A stretch of DNA of 62,928 nt from Actinomycetota bacterium (GTDB lineage Bacteria; Actinomycetota; Acidimicrobiia; Acidimicrobiales; Iamiaceae), in assembly GCA_016185275.1 (NCBI GenBank), contig JACPNX010000009.1, positions 1-62,928 of the forward strand. Direction: 5' to 3'. A program made the position numbers and the translations under genes. The notes beneath the pieces were generated by a model, which had not been told where the DNA came from, ran no database searches, and saw nothing but the letters and a program-made list of their open reading frames with translations. Shown piece after piece: positions 34,429 to 43,434 of this stretch (position 1 is its first letter; every line of letters begins with the position of its first letter).

Positions 34429-36024
34429 TCAGCGCCGGACGTTGCGGACCACGGTCTCGGCCGTCGGGTTGGCCTTGAAGCGCCTGAGAAGGTTGTTCGC
34501 CTCGACATCGTCCGGGTCGGCGCGCAGGTAGTCGCCCCGCACCTCGTGGAACCCCGGGACGGTCACCTTGCCGGCCCGCATGAGCCGGGCCAGCTCCTGG
34601 GCGCGGAAACGGCGACCGTCCTCGAGCTCGAAGATGCCGAACCTCCTGAGCTTCTTCGAGTACTCGGCCGAACGCATCTTGGCGGAGATCGGCACGACGA
34701 GGATCTGGGCGAGGAAGACCATGTTCCCGGTCACGACCACCAGCGAATCCGGGGTGGCGTCGACCCGCAGGGAGCCGACATCGGTGTCGTCGTCCAAGGC
34801 GTCGGACAGCTTGGCCAGCGAGGCGCCGAGCGCGTTGGCGAGACCGTCGCGGATCGTGTTCGGCGCGTTGTCGATCTCGGTGTCGCCGTTCCACGCCTTC
34901 TGCACGACCGTGAGCCACAGGCCGATCCCGATCAGCGTCGCCGATCCGAGCCCCGTGAACAGCAGCACACCCGCGAGCGCGGTCACGAACCACTTGAAGA
35001 TGTCGAAGAACAGCTCGTCGCTGTCGTCGACGTCCACGACGATTCCCGACGTGTCGAACGCCATCACGGTCGTGCCCCGCACCAGGGACGGCACCATCGG
35101 TCCGCGGAACGTGAAGTCGACGTCGGGAAGGGCGGTCACCGCCCGGAAGCCTCTGCCGTCCACGGAGATGGCGTCGTCCGTCATCGCCATGGTCAGGTCG
35201 GTGATGGTGGCATCGTCGACCTCCTTGCCCCGCCGGCCTGCCGCGCCCGCCTCCAGCATCTGGTCGAGGAACGTGCGGCTGCAGGCGATGCCCAGGCCGG
35301 TCCGTTCCGCCACGAAGCTCTGCTTCAACGCGGGTTCGGCGCTCGTGCCGGGGAGACCGACGAGGCACGCGAAGGCGTCGACGGTCGCCACCTCCGGGCC
35401 CACGCCGGCGCCGGTCGCGGGCGCGCCCGGCATCAGCTGGAGCGACACCGGCCAGGCCGATGGATCAGGGCGCGTCGCTTCGTCGGGGAAGACGGTCTTG
35501 TTGAGCCCGAGGACCAAGGGACCGGCGAGGTCGATGCGGACGCCGGCGAGCAGGTCGGCGATCGCCTGATCGGCGAAGGCGGCGTCGAGGTCGGCAGCGG
35601 TGACCGGGGTGGCGGGGGTGCCGTCGGCGCCCTGGTACTCCAGCCCGACGACCGGTAGCGGCGACGGCGGCTCCGTGGAACCGGGGTCGGCGACGTCGGC
35701 TACGTGGACCAGCCCGAGCTTGGCCTTGGCGTCGAGGGCGAAGGTCGCGATCGGAGTGGAGTCCGGTGGTGTGCCCTCCCTTCGGGCCTCGATGGTGCCC
35801 GTCAGCACGAGGCGGGTGTACGGCGCGGCGGTGCTGGAGGCCGCCATCTCGAACCGGGGCCGGTCCAGGAGCACGGTGATGTCGAGCACGGTCGACCCGA
35901 CCGTCCGCTTCATGGTCAAGCGTGTCGTCAACGTGCCGAGGCGGGCCAGCTCACCGATGTAGTCGTCGATCACCGATGTGGCGACACCCACCCCCGCGAT
36001 CGCGCTGCCAAGGTCAACCTGCAT
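34429..36024 (-). CDS. Unknown 531-residue membrane-associated protein
   Basis: Not recognised with confidence. The first ~340 residues are soluble beta-rich repeats (for example MKRTVGSTVLDITVLLDRP, YTRLVLTGTIEARREG, IATFALDAKAKLGLVHVADV). A hydrophobic hairpin follows at ~343-380 (FVTALAGVLLFTGLGSATLI), then another beta segment (SLRVDATPDSLVVVTGNMVF) and a charged C-terminal region (FGIFELEDGRRFRAQELARLM). The long paired beta pattern could be a lipid-binding (TULIP-like) fold, but this is a guess. ATG 36024 is chosen because of the GGGGGGG tract just upstream and a sensible N-terminus. The frame stays open beyond it through the repeat element at 36150. Confidence 0.6.
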   Translation of the reverse strand: MQVDLGSAIAGVGVATSVIDDYIGELARLGTLTTRLTMKRTVGSTVLDITVLLDRPRFEMAASSTAAPYTRLVLTGTIEARREGTPPDSTPIATFALDAKAKLGLVHVADVADPGSTEPPSPLPVVGLEYQGADGTPATPVTAADLDAAFADQAIADLLAGVRIDLAGPLVLGLNKTVFPDEATRPDPSAWPVSLQLMPGAPATGAGVGPEVATVDAFACLVGLPGTSAEPALKQSFVAERTGLGIACSRTFLDQMLEAGAAGRRGKEVDDATITDLTMAMTDDAISVDGRGFRAVTALPDVDFTFRGPMVPSLVRGTTVMAFDTSGIVVDVDDSDELFFDIFKWFVTALAGVLLFTGLGSATLIGIGLWLTVVQKAWNGDTEIDNAPNTIRDGLANALGASLAKLSDALDDDTDVGSLRVDATPDSLVVVTGNMVFLAQILVVPISAKMRSAEYSKKLRRFGIFELEDGRRFRAQELARLMRAGKVTVPGFHEVRGDYLRADPDDVEANNLLRRFKANPTAETVVRNVRR

Positions 36025-36149
36025 GGTCCCCCCCGGGATGGCTCGGCCACCAGCGTCGCGCCGCATCGGGCGGACCGCCACATGGATCCGAGGGGCCTCG
36101 CCCGCCCTGCCTTCTTCTCCCCGGCTCCAGCCCCCTTCTTCGTCTCCGC

Positions 36150-36195
36150 TTCTGGACGTGTCAGCACCGCCATAGCGGTGCTGACACCTCCAGAA
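36150..36195. repeat. 46-bp palindromic element, copy 1
   Basis: Arms of 21 bp starting TTCTGGACGTGTCAGC pair with one mismatch around a CATA loop. A near-identical element of the same length lies at 40493-40538, and both are preceded by CCTTCTTC-N-TCTCCGC. This is a REP/MITE-like intergenic hairpin. Confidence 0.8.
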
Positions 36196-36218
36196 CACCG
36201 AGGGGACGGGTCAGCACG

Positions 36219-36665
36219 TCAGCGCCCGGACCGCCACCGCACCAAGCAGGTCACCGAGCAGAAGGCGACGTCCTCCCCATCGACGTCCGGGACGACGTAG
36301 GGGGAGTTCGCCGACACCGGCATGCCGCACACGGGGTCCGTCCGACCCGGTGGGTCGCCGCCGTCGTGGAGATAGCGCATCTCGGATCGCCACCGGTAGC
36401 GACTGGGGACGCCGCCCTGGCCGTCGACGGCTTCGAGGATCCCGGCTGAGGTGAAGCGACGCAGAGCCTGCTCGGCCTCATGGTGGTCGACTCGCGCCTC
36501 GCGAGCAACGACGCCGACGGTCCAATCGTTGCTGGCCGAGCCGGCGATCACCCAGAAGACCGCCCGTTCGACGTCTGTGGCGATGTGGGCGCCCAGGAAA
36601 CGGGAGAACGCCCTATCGGTTCGGTCCGCCGAATCGTGGGGATCGTCGTGGTCCGGTGCTGACAT
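36219..36665 (-). CDS. Winged-helix protein with YHS/TRASH-like metal-binding C-terminus
   Basis: A 148-residue protein. The N-terminal half looks like a winged helix (WTVGVVAREARVDHHEAEQALRRFTSAGILEAV). The C-terminus has DPVCGMPVSANSPYV and FCSVTCLVRW, the Cys pattern of YHS/TRASH metal-binding domains, giving Cys ligands in CGM and CSVTC. It is probably a metal-responsive regulator or metallochaperone. Divergent from the phosphoketolase operon across 303 nt, so it may regulate that operon (inference). ATG with GAGG 9 nt upstream. Confidence 0.72.
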   Translation of the reverse strand: MSAPDHDDPHDSADRTDRAFSRFLGAHIATDVERAVFWVIAGSASNDWTVGVVAREARVDHHEAEQALRRFTSAGILEAVDGQGGVPSRYRWRSEMRYLHDGGDPPGRTDPVCGMPVSANSPYVVPDVDGEDVAFCSVTCLVRWRSGR

Positions 36666-36968
36666 CAGCGAACCTCATGGTCGTCGGCGTCCATCTCGCC
36701 GCTTCGTCAACGTGCGGCCTCGACCGCGAGGATTGCGCGCCCACGGGTTCTCGCCATCCGAGCCGCCTACGGATCGGGACTCGAGCCACGCGCAGGCCGT
36801 CCACGCGGTCCGTCGAGGCTCCGAGGTGACGCAAGCAGCCGTGCTTCCGTACTGCGACCGGATACTGCGTTCGCACCCCGGATGCGACGATCGTCCCCAG
36901 GGGGCCGTGGCCGCGATGTTTGGTAACCCCGGTCCTTCCGAGCAACGTCCCAACGGAGGACCCCATCC
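36666..36968. other. 303-nt intergenic region between the HTH-YHS gene and xfp
   Basis: No gene, tRNA or clear repeat is seen. It should hold the divergent promoters of both flanking operons. The only definite signal is GGAGGA before the xfp ATG. Confidence 0.5.
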
Positions 36969-39365
36969 ATGAGCGACCTCGCATCCTGCGCCGAAGCCGT
37001 TGTGCCCTCCACGGCCCTGCCTGAGGAAGAGCTGGCACGGCTCGATTCGTGGTGGAGAGCGGCCAACTACCTCTCCGCCGCCCAGATCTACCTGCTGGCC
37101 AACCCGCTGCTGAGGGAGCCGCTGCAGCTGGACCACATCAAGCCGAGGCTCCTCGGCCATTGGGGTACCTGCCCCGGACTGAACCTCGTGTACGCCCACC
37201 TCAACCGCGTGATCCTCGCCCGCGACCTCGACGTCGTCTACGTCTGTGGGCCGGGCCACGGCGGTCCCGCGATGGTGGCCAACACCTACCTCGAAGGCAC
37301 CTACACCGAGCTCTATCCGCACGTCACCCGCGACGTCGACGGGCTCACCGCGCTCGTCCGCCAGTTCTCGTTCCCCGGGGGCATTCCGAGCCACGCCGCA
37401 CCGGAGACGCCCGGCTCGATCAACGAAGGGGGCGAGCTCGGGTACGCACTGGTCCACGCGTACGGCGCGGCGCTCGACAACCCGGAGCTGATCGTGGCGT
37501 GCGTGATCGGCGACGGAGAGGCCGAGACCGGCGCGCTGGCGGCGTCGTGGCACTCCAACAAGTTCCTGAGCCCGGCCACCGACGGGGCGGTGCTGCCGGT
37601 GCTTCACCTCAATGGCTACAAGATCGCCAACCCGACGGTGCTCGGTCGGATCCCAGTGAGCGAGCTCTGCCGGCTGCTCGAGGGCTACGGGCACCGCCCG
37701 CTCATCGTCAGCGGCGACGACCCTGAGGCGATCCACCAGCAGATGGCCGCGACGCTCGACGTGGCGCTCGACGAGATCGACCGCATCCAAAGCGGGTGGC
37801 GCTCCGGCCGGGACAGGACCCGCCCGCGGTGGCCGATGATCGTGCTGCGGACGCCCAAGGGCTGGACCGGCCCCGGTCACGTGGATGGCGTCCAGATCGA
37901 AGGGACGTTCCGGGCCCACCAGGTTCCGCTCGCGGGCCTGGCCGACAACCCTGAGCACCTGCGGGCCCTCGAGGATTGGCTCCGCAGCTACCGGCCGGAG
38001 CAGCTGTTCGACGACGCCGGCGCACCGAACGAGGTCGTGCGCTCGCTCGCGCCCGCCGGTGACCGGCGCATGGGCGCGAACCCCCACGCCAACGGCGGAA
38101 GGCTGCTGCGCGATCTCGTGCTGCCGGACTACCGGGCCCGCGCTGTGGACGTGCCCACTCCCGGTTCGACCACCTCCGAGGCGACGCGGGTGCTCGGCTC
38201 GTGGCTGCGTGACGTGATGGAGGCCAACGGCGACCGCCGCAACTTCCGCGTCGTCGGGCCCGACGAGACCGCGTCGAACCGCCTCGGCGCGCTGTTCGAG
38301 GTGACCGAGCGCGCGTGGATGGGTCAGTCAGAGCCGGGCGACGAACACCTCTCGCCAGACGGGCGGGTCATGGAGGTGCTGTCCGAGCACCTGTGCCAGG
38401 GCTGGCTCGAGGGGTACCTCCTCACCGGTCGACACGGTCTGTTCAATTGCTACGAGGCGTTCATCCACATCGTCGACTCGATGCTGAACCAGCATGCGAA
38501 GTGGCTGAAGGTGAGCCGCGACATTCCCTGGCGCCGACCGATCGGCTCCCTGAACTACCTCCTCACGAGCCATGTGTGGCGCCAGGACCACAACGGCTTC
38601 TCACACCAGGACCCCGGCTTCATCGACCACGTCGTCAACAAGAAGGCGGCGATCGTCCGGGTGTACCTGCCGCCCGACGCCAACACCTTGCTGTCGGTCA
38701 TGGACCACTGCCTCAGGAGCCGTCACTACGTCAACGTGATCGTGGCCGGCAAGCAGCCCGCTCCGAACTGGCTCTCCGTGGACGAGGCGGCTGCCCACTG
38801 CGCTCGTGGCATCGGCATCTGGGACTGGGCCTCCACCGACGGTGGCGCCGATCCCGATGTGGTGCTCGCCTGCGCGGGCGACGTGCCGACCCTCGAGGTG
38901 CTGGCGGCGACGGACCTGCTGCGCCAGCACCTACCCGACCTGCGCGTGCGGGTGGTCAACGTCGTCGATCTCATGCGGCTCCAGCCGGAGAGCGAGCACC
39001 CGCATGGTCTGTCGAAGCGGGACTTCGACGCCCTCTTCACGCTCGATCGGCCCGTGATCTTCGCGTACCACGGATACCCGACGCTGATCCACCGGCTCAC
39101 GTACCGCCGGGCCAACCACGCCAACATCCACGTCCGTGGCTACAAGGAGGAGGGCACGACCACGACACCGTTCGACATGGTGATGCTCAACGACCTCGAC
39201 CGCTTCCGGCTCGTTGTCGACGTGATCGACCGCGTCCCGTCGCTCGGGCTGGCGGCGACCCGCACCCGCCAGGACATGATCGATCGACGGATGGCGGCTC
39301 GGGCGTACACCAGGAGCATCGGGGAGGACGAGCCCTCGGTGCGTGACTGGACCTGGCCCGGCTGA
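36969..39365 (+). CDS. xfp: Phosphoketolase (xylulose-5-phosphate/fructose-6-phosphate)
   Basis: A 798-residue protein, the usual phosphoketolase length. ThDP-enzyme motifs are present: [19 protein letters not shown], the [17 protein letters not shown] cofactor-binding stretch, [17 protein letters not shown], and the C-terminal [17 protein letters not shown] and [15 protein letters not shown]. It splits xylulose-5-P (or fructose-6-P) with phosphate into acetyl-phosphate and a glyceraldehyde- or erythrose-phosphate. GGAGGA ribosome binding site. One base separates it from ackA, which converts acetyl-P to acetate with ATP gain. Confidence 0.96.
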   Translation: MSDLASCAEAVVPSTALPEEELARLDSWWRAANYLSAAQIYLLANPLLREPLQLDHIKPRLLGHWGTCPGLNLVYAHLNRVILARDLDVVYVCGPGHGGPAMVANTYLEGTYTELYPHVTRDVDGLTALVRQFSFPGGIPSHAAPETPGSINEGGELGYALVHAYGAALDNPELIVACVIGDGEAETGALAASWHSNKFLSPATDGAVLPVLHLNGYKIANPTVLGRIPVSELCRLLEGYGHRPLIVSGDDPEAIHQQMAATLDVALDEIDRIQSGWRSGRDRTRPRWPMIVLRTPKGWTGPGHVDGVQIEGTFRAHQVPLAGLADNPEHLRALEDWLRSYRPEQLFDDAGAPNEVVRSLAPAGDRRMGANPHANGGRLLRDLVLPDYRARAVDVPTPGSTTSEATRVLGSWLRDVMEANGDRRNFRVVGPDETASNRLGALFEVTERAWMGQSEPGDEHLSPDGRVMEVLSEHLCQGWLEGYLLTGRHGLFNCYEAFIHIVDSMLNQHAKWLKVSRDIPWRRPIGSLNYLLTSHVWRQDHNGFSHQDPGFIDHVVNKKAAIVRVYLPPDANTLLSVMDHCLRSRHYVNVIVAGKQPAPNWLSVDEAAAHCARGIGIWDWASTDGGADPDVVLACAGDVPTLEVLAATDLLRQHLPDLRVRVVNVVDLMRLQPESEHPHGLSKRDFDALFTLDRPVIFAYHGYPTLIHRLTYRRANHANIHVRGYKEEGTTTTPFDMVMLNDLDRFRLVVDVIDRVPSLGLAATRTRQDMIDRRMAARAYTRSIGEDEPSVRDWTWPG

Positions 39366-39366
39366 C

Positions 39367-40461
39367 GTGCGGATCCTCGTCGTCAACAGCGGCTCGAGCA
39401 GCCTCAAGCTCAGGCTGGTGGACGGTCGCGACTCCGTCGCAGGCCGGGCCGACCTTCCACCGGTGGACTTGGCGGGCGACGCAGCGATCGGTTCGGCGAT
39501 CCGTGGTCTCGGCCCCTTCGAAGCCGTCGGACACCGGATCGTGCACGGCGGGCTGACCTATGGCGCCCCGGTCCTCATCGACTCGGCCGTCCGGCGCGAG
39601 CTCGAACGGCTCTCGTCGATGGCGCCGCTCCACCAACCACCTGCCGTGCGGGCGGTCGACATCGTGGCTGCAGCGTCGGACGTGCCGGCGGTGGCCTGCT
39701 TCGACACCGCCTTCCACGCGGGGATGCCAGCCGCAGCGTCCACGTACGCGGTGCCCCGGTCGTGGCGGGAGGACCTCGGTGTACGCAAGTACGGCTTCCA
39801 CGGTCTGGCCCACGCGTGGACTTCGCGTCGAGCGTCCGAGATGCTCGGTGAGCAGGGGCCGTCGGCGCGGCTCGTCACGTGCCACCTTGGTGCGGGCGCT
39901 TCGCTCGCGGCCGTGGTCGGCGGTCGCGGCGCCGACACGACCATGGGCTTCACGCCGCTCGACGGACTGGTCATGGCCACGCGCTCGGGCGCCGTCGACC
40001 CGGCTGTCGTGCTGTGGCTGCAGAACCACGCCGGCATGCACCCTCATGAGATCGGTGACGCACTCGAGCACCGGTCCGGGCTGGCGGCCATGGCGGGCAC
40101 GCCCGACATGCGGGTCGTGCTCGATCGTTCGAGCCGCGGGGATGATGATGCGAGCCTGGCTGTCGAGGTGTACCTCCATCGGCTCCGAACCGGCATCGGG
40201 TCGATGGCCGCAGCCGCGGGCGGCATCGACGCCCTGGTGTACAGCGGCGGCATCGGCGAGCACGCGCCTGAGGTGCGCGAGCGCGTCGCCACGGGTCTGG
40301 AGTTCCTCGGCATCACGGTCGATCCGCAGCGCAACCGAGCCGCCGTGCCGGACACCGAGATCACCGGTACAGGGCCCGTCAGGGTCTTCGTCATCGCGGC
40401 GCGTGAGGACCTCGAGATCGCACGAGCGGTAGGGGCCACGCTGAGCGCGGAGACTGGGTGA
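39367..40461 (+). CDS. ackA: Acetate kinase
   Basis: A 364-residue ASKHA-fold kinase. The signatures ILVVNSGSSSLKLRL (start) and MGFTPLDGLVMATRSGAVDP, with GHRIVHGG and the C-terminal YSGGIGEHAPEVRERV, are all present. It makes ATP and acetate from acetyl-phosphate. GTG 39367 is one base after the xfp stop, so the two are translationally coupled into a phosphoketolase-acetate kinase bypass. No phosphotransacetylase is visible in the window. The family average is ~400 residues, so this is a slightly short member. Confidence 0.95.
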   Translation: MRILVVNSGSSSLKLRLVDGRDSVAGRADLPPVDLAGDAAIGSAIRGLGPFEAVGHRIVHGGLTYGAPVLIDSAVRRELERLSSMAPLHQPPAVRAVDIVAAASDVPAVACFDTAFHAGMPAAASTYAVPRSWREDLGVRKYGFHGLAHAWTSRRASEMLGEQGPSARLVTCHLGAGASLAAVVGGRGADTTMGFTPLDGLVMATRSGAVDPAVVLWLQNHAGMHPHEIGDALEHRSGLAAMAGTPDMRVVLDRSSRGDDDASLAVEVYLHRLRTGIGSMAAAAGGIDALVYSGGIGEHAPEVRERVATGLEFLGITVDPQRNRAAVPDTEITGTGPVRVFVIAAREDLEIARAVGATLSAETG

Positions 40462-40492
40462 ACCTGCGTTCGCCCGCCTTCTTCTTCTCCGC

Positions 40493-40538
40493 TTCTGGAG
40501 GTGCGGGCACCGCTCTGGCGGTGCTGACACCTCCAGAA
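40493..40538. repeat. 46-bp palindromic element, copy 2
   Basis: Arms of 21 bp starting TTCTGGAGGTGCGGG pair with three mismatches around a TCTG loop. Same length, arm ends and upstream flank as the copy at 36150-36195, same orientation, 4343 bp apart. Confidence 0.8.
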
Positions 40539-40648
40539 CGACGATGCCAACGCCGATGCCGACGGCGACCCTGCCCGCAGTGCGCCTCCGACGGAAGGTG
40601 GAGCGCGCGCCAAGGATCCACCCAGGTTCCCGTGGCACTGTGGCCCGG

Positions 40649-41845
40649 ATGGGTTCGAGCGCCATCCGCCGCCGGCGCCGCCGGGTGACCTTCACGTCCG
40701 CCGCCGTCCTCACCGTCGTGGCCGTCGTGTCGGTGTGGCGCGGCGTCTCCGAGCCGGCGTCGCGCGCCCCGATGACCGTGTCGCCGGCGCGCACGCCGGT
40801 GACTTCCCCGTCGGCGGTGGTGTTCGGCGACCGGCTCATCGTCGAAGGGCTCGGCGCCTTCACGGCGGCGGAGGTGGCGCGGCTCGGGCGTGCCGTCCCC
40901 GAGCCGCCCGTACCGGTCACGGTGACCGAGCTGCTGGTCACGCCTCGTTCGGGCGACGGCCAGGTTCCCCTGGCGACGATGATCGTCGACGGCGCCCGGT
41001 ACGCGAGCGCCGCGGCCGAGCCGACGCTGGCTGCGGAGCTGTCCCGTGGCGCGGTCGTGTCCCGCAGCGCCGCCCGGATGCTCGGCGTGGTGGCCGGCGA
41101 TTCACTGCGCCCGGCGTCGGGCGGCTCGCTGGCGATCTCGGCCGTCGTCGACGACGCGCTGCTCGGCGGTCACGAGGTGCTCTTGGGTCGCACCGCTGAA
41201 GGCACCTCGCCGCTCGGGCTGGCCGACGACGTCGACTACGTGATCGTCCGGGCCACGGCGACGGCGCGCGCGGACACGGAGTCGGCCATCCGTGCCGCGC
41301 TGCCCGACCGGAGGCTGCGGTTCACGGTGCCACAACTCGACGCGTACTTCTCGCCGTCGGCCACCGTGCTGTCGCAGAGCCAGGTGCAGGCACGCTTCGG
41401 CATGTTGCGGTTGCGCCAGGACGGCAACGGGTTCACCGTCGACCCGGCCTGGGTCGCCGCCAACATCGCCGAGCGATCGGTGCCCCTCCTGGGGCGCGTG
41501 ACCTGCAACGCGAAGGTGCTGCCCGCGCTCGGCGCGGCCATGGCCGAGCTGGCGAGGCGAGGTCTGAGCGACCTGGTCGAGACCGCCGACTTCGCCCGCC
41601 AAGGCGGCTGCTGGAGCGTGCGCACGGTGCGCGACGGCTCCGCCGTCTCGCGCCACACGTGGGGGATCGCCGTCGACATCAACGTCGCCCACAACCCTCT
41701 CGGCGCCACGCCTCGTCAGGACCCTCGGCTGGTGGCGGTGATGGAGCGCAACGGCTTCACGTGGGGCGGTCGCTGGTTGCGACCGGACGGCGCCCACTTC
41801 GAGTGGGTGGGGACGACCACCAAGCCACTCGCTCGGCCGGCGTAG
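40649..41845 (+). CDS. Membrane-anchored M15 (VanY-type) peptidase
   Basis: A 398-residue protein with a basic N-terminus and one signal-anchor helix (VTFTSAAVLTVVAVVSVW). After a long mixed domain comes an M15-type catalytic domain with SRHTWGIAVDIN (HxxGxxxD zinc site) and AHFEWVG (catalytic Glu plus zinc-binding His, HxEW). M15 enzymes are D-Ala-D-Ala or L,D-type cell-wall carboxypeptidases; this one is probably exported. ATG 40649 is preferred to the upstream ATG 40544, which would put an unlikely Arg-rich stretch before the anchor. Confidence 0.85.
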   Translation: MGSSAIRRRRRRVTFTSAAVLTVVAVVSVWRGVSEPASRAPMTVSPARTPVTSPSAVVFGDRLIVEGLGAFTAAEVARLGRAVPEPPVPVTVTELLVTPRSGDGQVPLATMIVDGARYASAAAEPTLAAELSRGAVVSRSAARMLGVVAGDSLRPASGGSLAISAVVDDALLGGHEVLLGRTAEGTSPLGLADDVDYVIVRATATARADTESAIRAALPDRRLRFTVPQLDAYFSPSATVLSQSQVQARFGMLRLRQDGNGFTVDPAWVAANIAERSVPLLGRVTCNAKVLPALGAAMAELARRGLSDLVETADFARQGGCWSVRTVRDGSAVSRHTWGIAVDINVAHNPLGATPRQDPRLVAVMERNGFTWGGRWLRPDGAHFEWVGTTTKPLARPA

Positions 41846-41910
41846 GCCGCGCCTGGGTCCGGACCGCCGGGCTCGGCCGGGCCAGGCCGCGCCTGGGTCC
41901 GGACCGCCAG
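41831..41910 (+). repeat. 40-bp tandem duplication at the peptidase 3' end
   Basis: Units 41831-41870 and 41871-41910 differ at a few positions (GCTCGGCCGG, then AGGCCGCGCCTGGGTCCGGA). The first unit contains the peptidase stop codon. Rest of the 41846-41996 gap: a TATCGT promoter. Confidence 0.8.
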
Positions 41911-41983
41911 AGGGCGCGTGAGGCGGCCGTCGGTGCGTGGGCGTCGAGCTCGCCCGAGCGCACTCGGGCCGACGGCCGCCGCC

Positions 41984-41989
41984 TATCGT
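41984..41989 (+). promoter_or_regulatory. -10 box TATCGT for the HiPIP-like gene
   Basis: TATCGT lies 7 nt before the ATG at 41997, fixing the start over an upstream in-frame ATG. Confidence 0.55.
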
Positions 41990-41996
41990 CCTGGCG

Positions 41997-42245
41997 ATGT
42001 CCGACTACGTCATCCCCGACCCCGAGCCCAAGGAGATCGACGAGAAGCTCTCGATCGAGCTCCGCCACCTCGCCCAGAACGCCGTGCTCAAGGGCCGGCC
42101 GTCGGGTGAGGAGAAGTGCGAGAACTGCCTCTACTACCTGGAGAACACGGCGGACGTCTCGTACTGCTGGCATCCGAAGCTGCGCATCCTCGTCGGCGCC
42201 GAGTGGTGGTGCCAGTGGTGGGAGAAGATCCCCGAGGCCTCGTGA
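41997..42245 (+). CDS. Small HiPIP-like four-cysteine protein
   Basis: An 82-residue soluble protein. The four Cys have spacing C-x2-C-x12-C-x14-C (KCENCLYYLEN, SYCWHPKLR, EWWCQWWE), with Trp next to the last Cys. This resembles the [4Fe-4S]-binding core of high-potential iron-sulfur proteins (HiPIP), though a Tat signal and Gly pattern of classical HiPIPs are missing. A cytoplasmic redox or metal-binding role is inferred. Leaderless start. It lies between the M15 peptidase and the convergent carbonic anhydrase. Confidence 0.55.
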   Translation: MSDYVIPDPEPKEIDEKLSIELRHLAQNAVLKGRPSGEEKCENCLYYLENTADVSYCWHPKLRILVGAEWWCQWWEKIPEAS

Positions 42246-42278
42246 GCGAGCGGGTGAGCCACTCGTGAGCGGCCCCGC

Positions 42279-42770
42279 CTACACGACCTCGCGCAGCCGC
42301 CCGGTCTCGATCTCGTAGACGAACCCCCGTATGGCGTCCCGATGAGGGACGAATGGGCTGGCCTTGATGCGGGCCATCGACTGGCGCACGTCGGCATCGA
42401 CGTCGGGGAACGCCTCGAACGTGAACGGCGGTCGCACGCCGGTCTCCGCCTCGATCCGCGCCCGCAGGTCGTCGTCGCGGAAGGTCAGCATCCCGCAGTC
42501 GGTGTGGTGTACGAGCATGATCTCCGTCGTTCCCAGGAACCGTTGAGAGATCACGATCGACCGGATGGCGTCGTCGGTGACGACGCCGCCGGCGTTGCGG
42601 ATGATGTGGACGTCGCCCTCACCGATGCCGAGCAGTCCGTACAGGTTGAGGCGCGCGTCCATGCAGGCGACGACGGCGAGGCGTAGGGCCGGCGCCTTGG
42701 ACGCGCCTGCGGCCTCGAAGTCGCGGGCGTACCGCTGCGAGTTGGCGATGAGGTCGTCGACGGTGCTCAC
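42279..42770 (-). CDS. Beta-class carbonic anhydrase
   Basis: A 163-residue protein with the beta-CA zinc ligands: Cys and the catalytic Asp-Arg dyad in ACMDARLN, then His and Cys in LVHHTDCGML. GVVTDDAIRSIVISQRFLG and the C-terminal IRGFVYEIETGRL are further family features. Interconverts CO2 and bicarbonate in the cytoplasm. GTG 42770 is the start (VSTVDDLIANS); the frame runs on upstream into a duplicated segment that also occurs at 44860, so earlier codons should not be counted. Confidence 0.92.
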   Translation of the reverse strand: MSTVDDLIANSQRYARDFEAAGASKAPALRLAVVACMDARLNLYGLLGIGEGDVHIIRNAGGVVTDDAIRSIVISQRFLGTTEIMLVHHTDCGMLTFRDDDLRARIEAETGVRPPFTFEAFPDVDADVRQSMARIKASPFVPHRDAIRGFVYEIETGRLREVV

Positions 42771-42952
42771 GGATCGACCGATGTAGCACCCCGCGACTGC
42801 CGGGCCCAACACGGGCGCCGCCCGTCGAGCGAGCGGAGCCGGCGCGCACCGGCCCGTCGGACGCGCCGGTCAGTCGCCGGTGCGGATGGCGGAGACTCGA
42901 ACTCGAGGACGACCTTCTCGCTCACCAGCACGCCGCGGTCTCCAGTGGGGCC
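42758..42952. repeat. ~195-bp direct repeat, copy 1 (carbonic anhydrase 5' end to YceI tail)
   Basis: Aligns with 44857-45062. Shared blocks include GGTGCTCACGGA, GCCGGGCCCAACACGGGCGC, GTCGAGCGAGCGGAGCC and AGTCGCCGGTGCGGATGGCG. Copy 1 spans the start of the carbonic anhydrase and a broken YceI tail; copy 2 has the intact YceI end. Confidence 0.85.
42869..42952 (-). pseudogene. Fragment of YceI C-terminus
   Basis: The reverse strand encodes GVLVSEKVVLEFES, matching GVLVGEKVVLEFDV at the end of the intact YceI protein. One base is missing relative to 45005 (AGACTCGAAC versus AGACGTCGAAC), which shifts the frame before the stop. It is a duplicated, non-functional tail. Confidence 0.8.
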
Positions 42953-43098
42953 GTGACCGCAGTCGTCGCCGCGGCAGGGTTGCCTCGTCGCCACCGCCCT
43001 CGTCGATCTTCGCTGTTTGTCCGGATGAATGTGCGGATAGGGCCACGAGCGACAGCGACACGCGGTCGTTGTAGTACGTCACGCCCGAAGGAGCACCC

Positions 43099-43434
43099 AT
43101 GCCTCATGCCACGGCGATGGGGAGCGGCACCCAGGCCGCTCTCGACTGCCACACCGTCTGCTTGGAGACGGTGACGCACTGCCTCACCAAGGGAGGCGAT
43201 CACGCCCGACCGGACCACATCGTGCTGTTGCTGGACTGCGCCGAGATCTGCCAGACCGCAGCGAACTTCATGACCCGCGACTCGGAGCTGCACGGCCTCA
43301 CGTGCCGGGTGTGCGCCGAGATCTGCGAGAGCTGCGCCCAGTCCTGTGAGCAGCTCGGCGACGACGATGAGATGCGGCGCTGCGCCGAGGCCTGCCGCCG
43401 CTGTGCCGAATCCTGCCGGGCGATGGCGGCATGA
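43099..43434 (+). CDS. Four-helix-bundle copper-binding protein (Csp/DUF326)
   Basis: A 111-residue protein with 14 Cys on helical faces (DCHTVCLETVTHC, DCAEICQTA, CRVCAEICESCAQSCEQ, RCAEACRRCAESC). This is the DUF326/Csp layout, in which a Cys-lined four-helix bundle stores many Cu(I) ions. No signal peptide is present, so it is the cytosolic (Csp3-like) type. GAAGGAG precedes the ATG. It overlaps the multicopper oxidase gene by 4 bp (ATGA), making a copper-storage plus oxidase operon. Confidence 0.92.
   Translation: MPHATAMGSGTQAALDCHTVCLETVTHCLTKGGDHARPDHIVLLLDCAEICQTAANFMTRDSELHGLTCRVCAEICESCAQSCEQLGDDDEMRRCAEACRRCAESCRAMAA

Noticed and set aside
33767..35368. Upstream continuation of the CocE-type reading frame
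   Set aside because: The signal peptide and ribosome site at 33766 fix the start; the extension lies antisense to the thioesterase and unknown protein.
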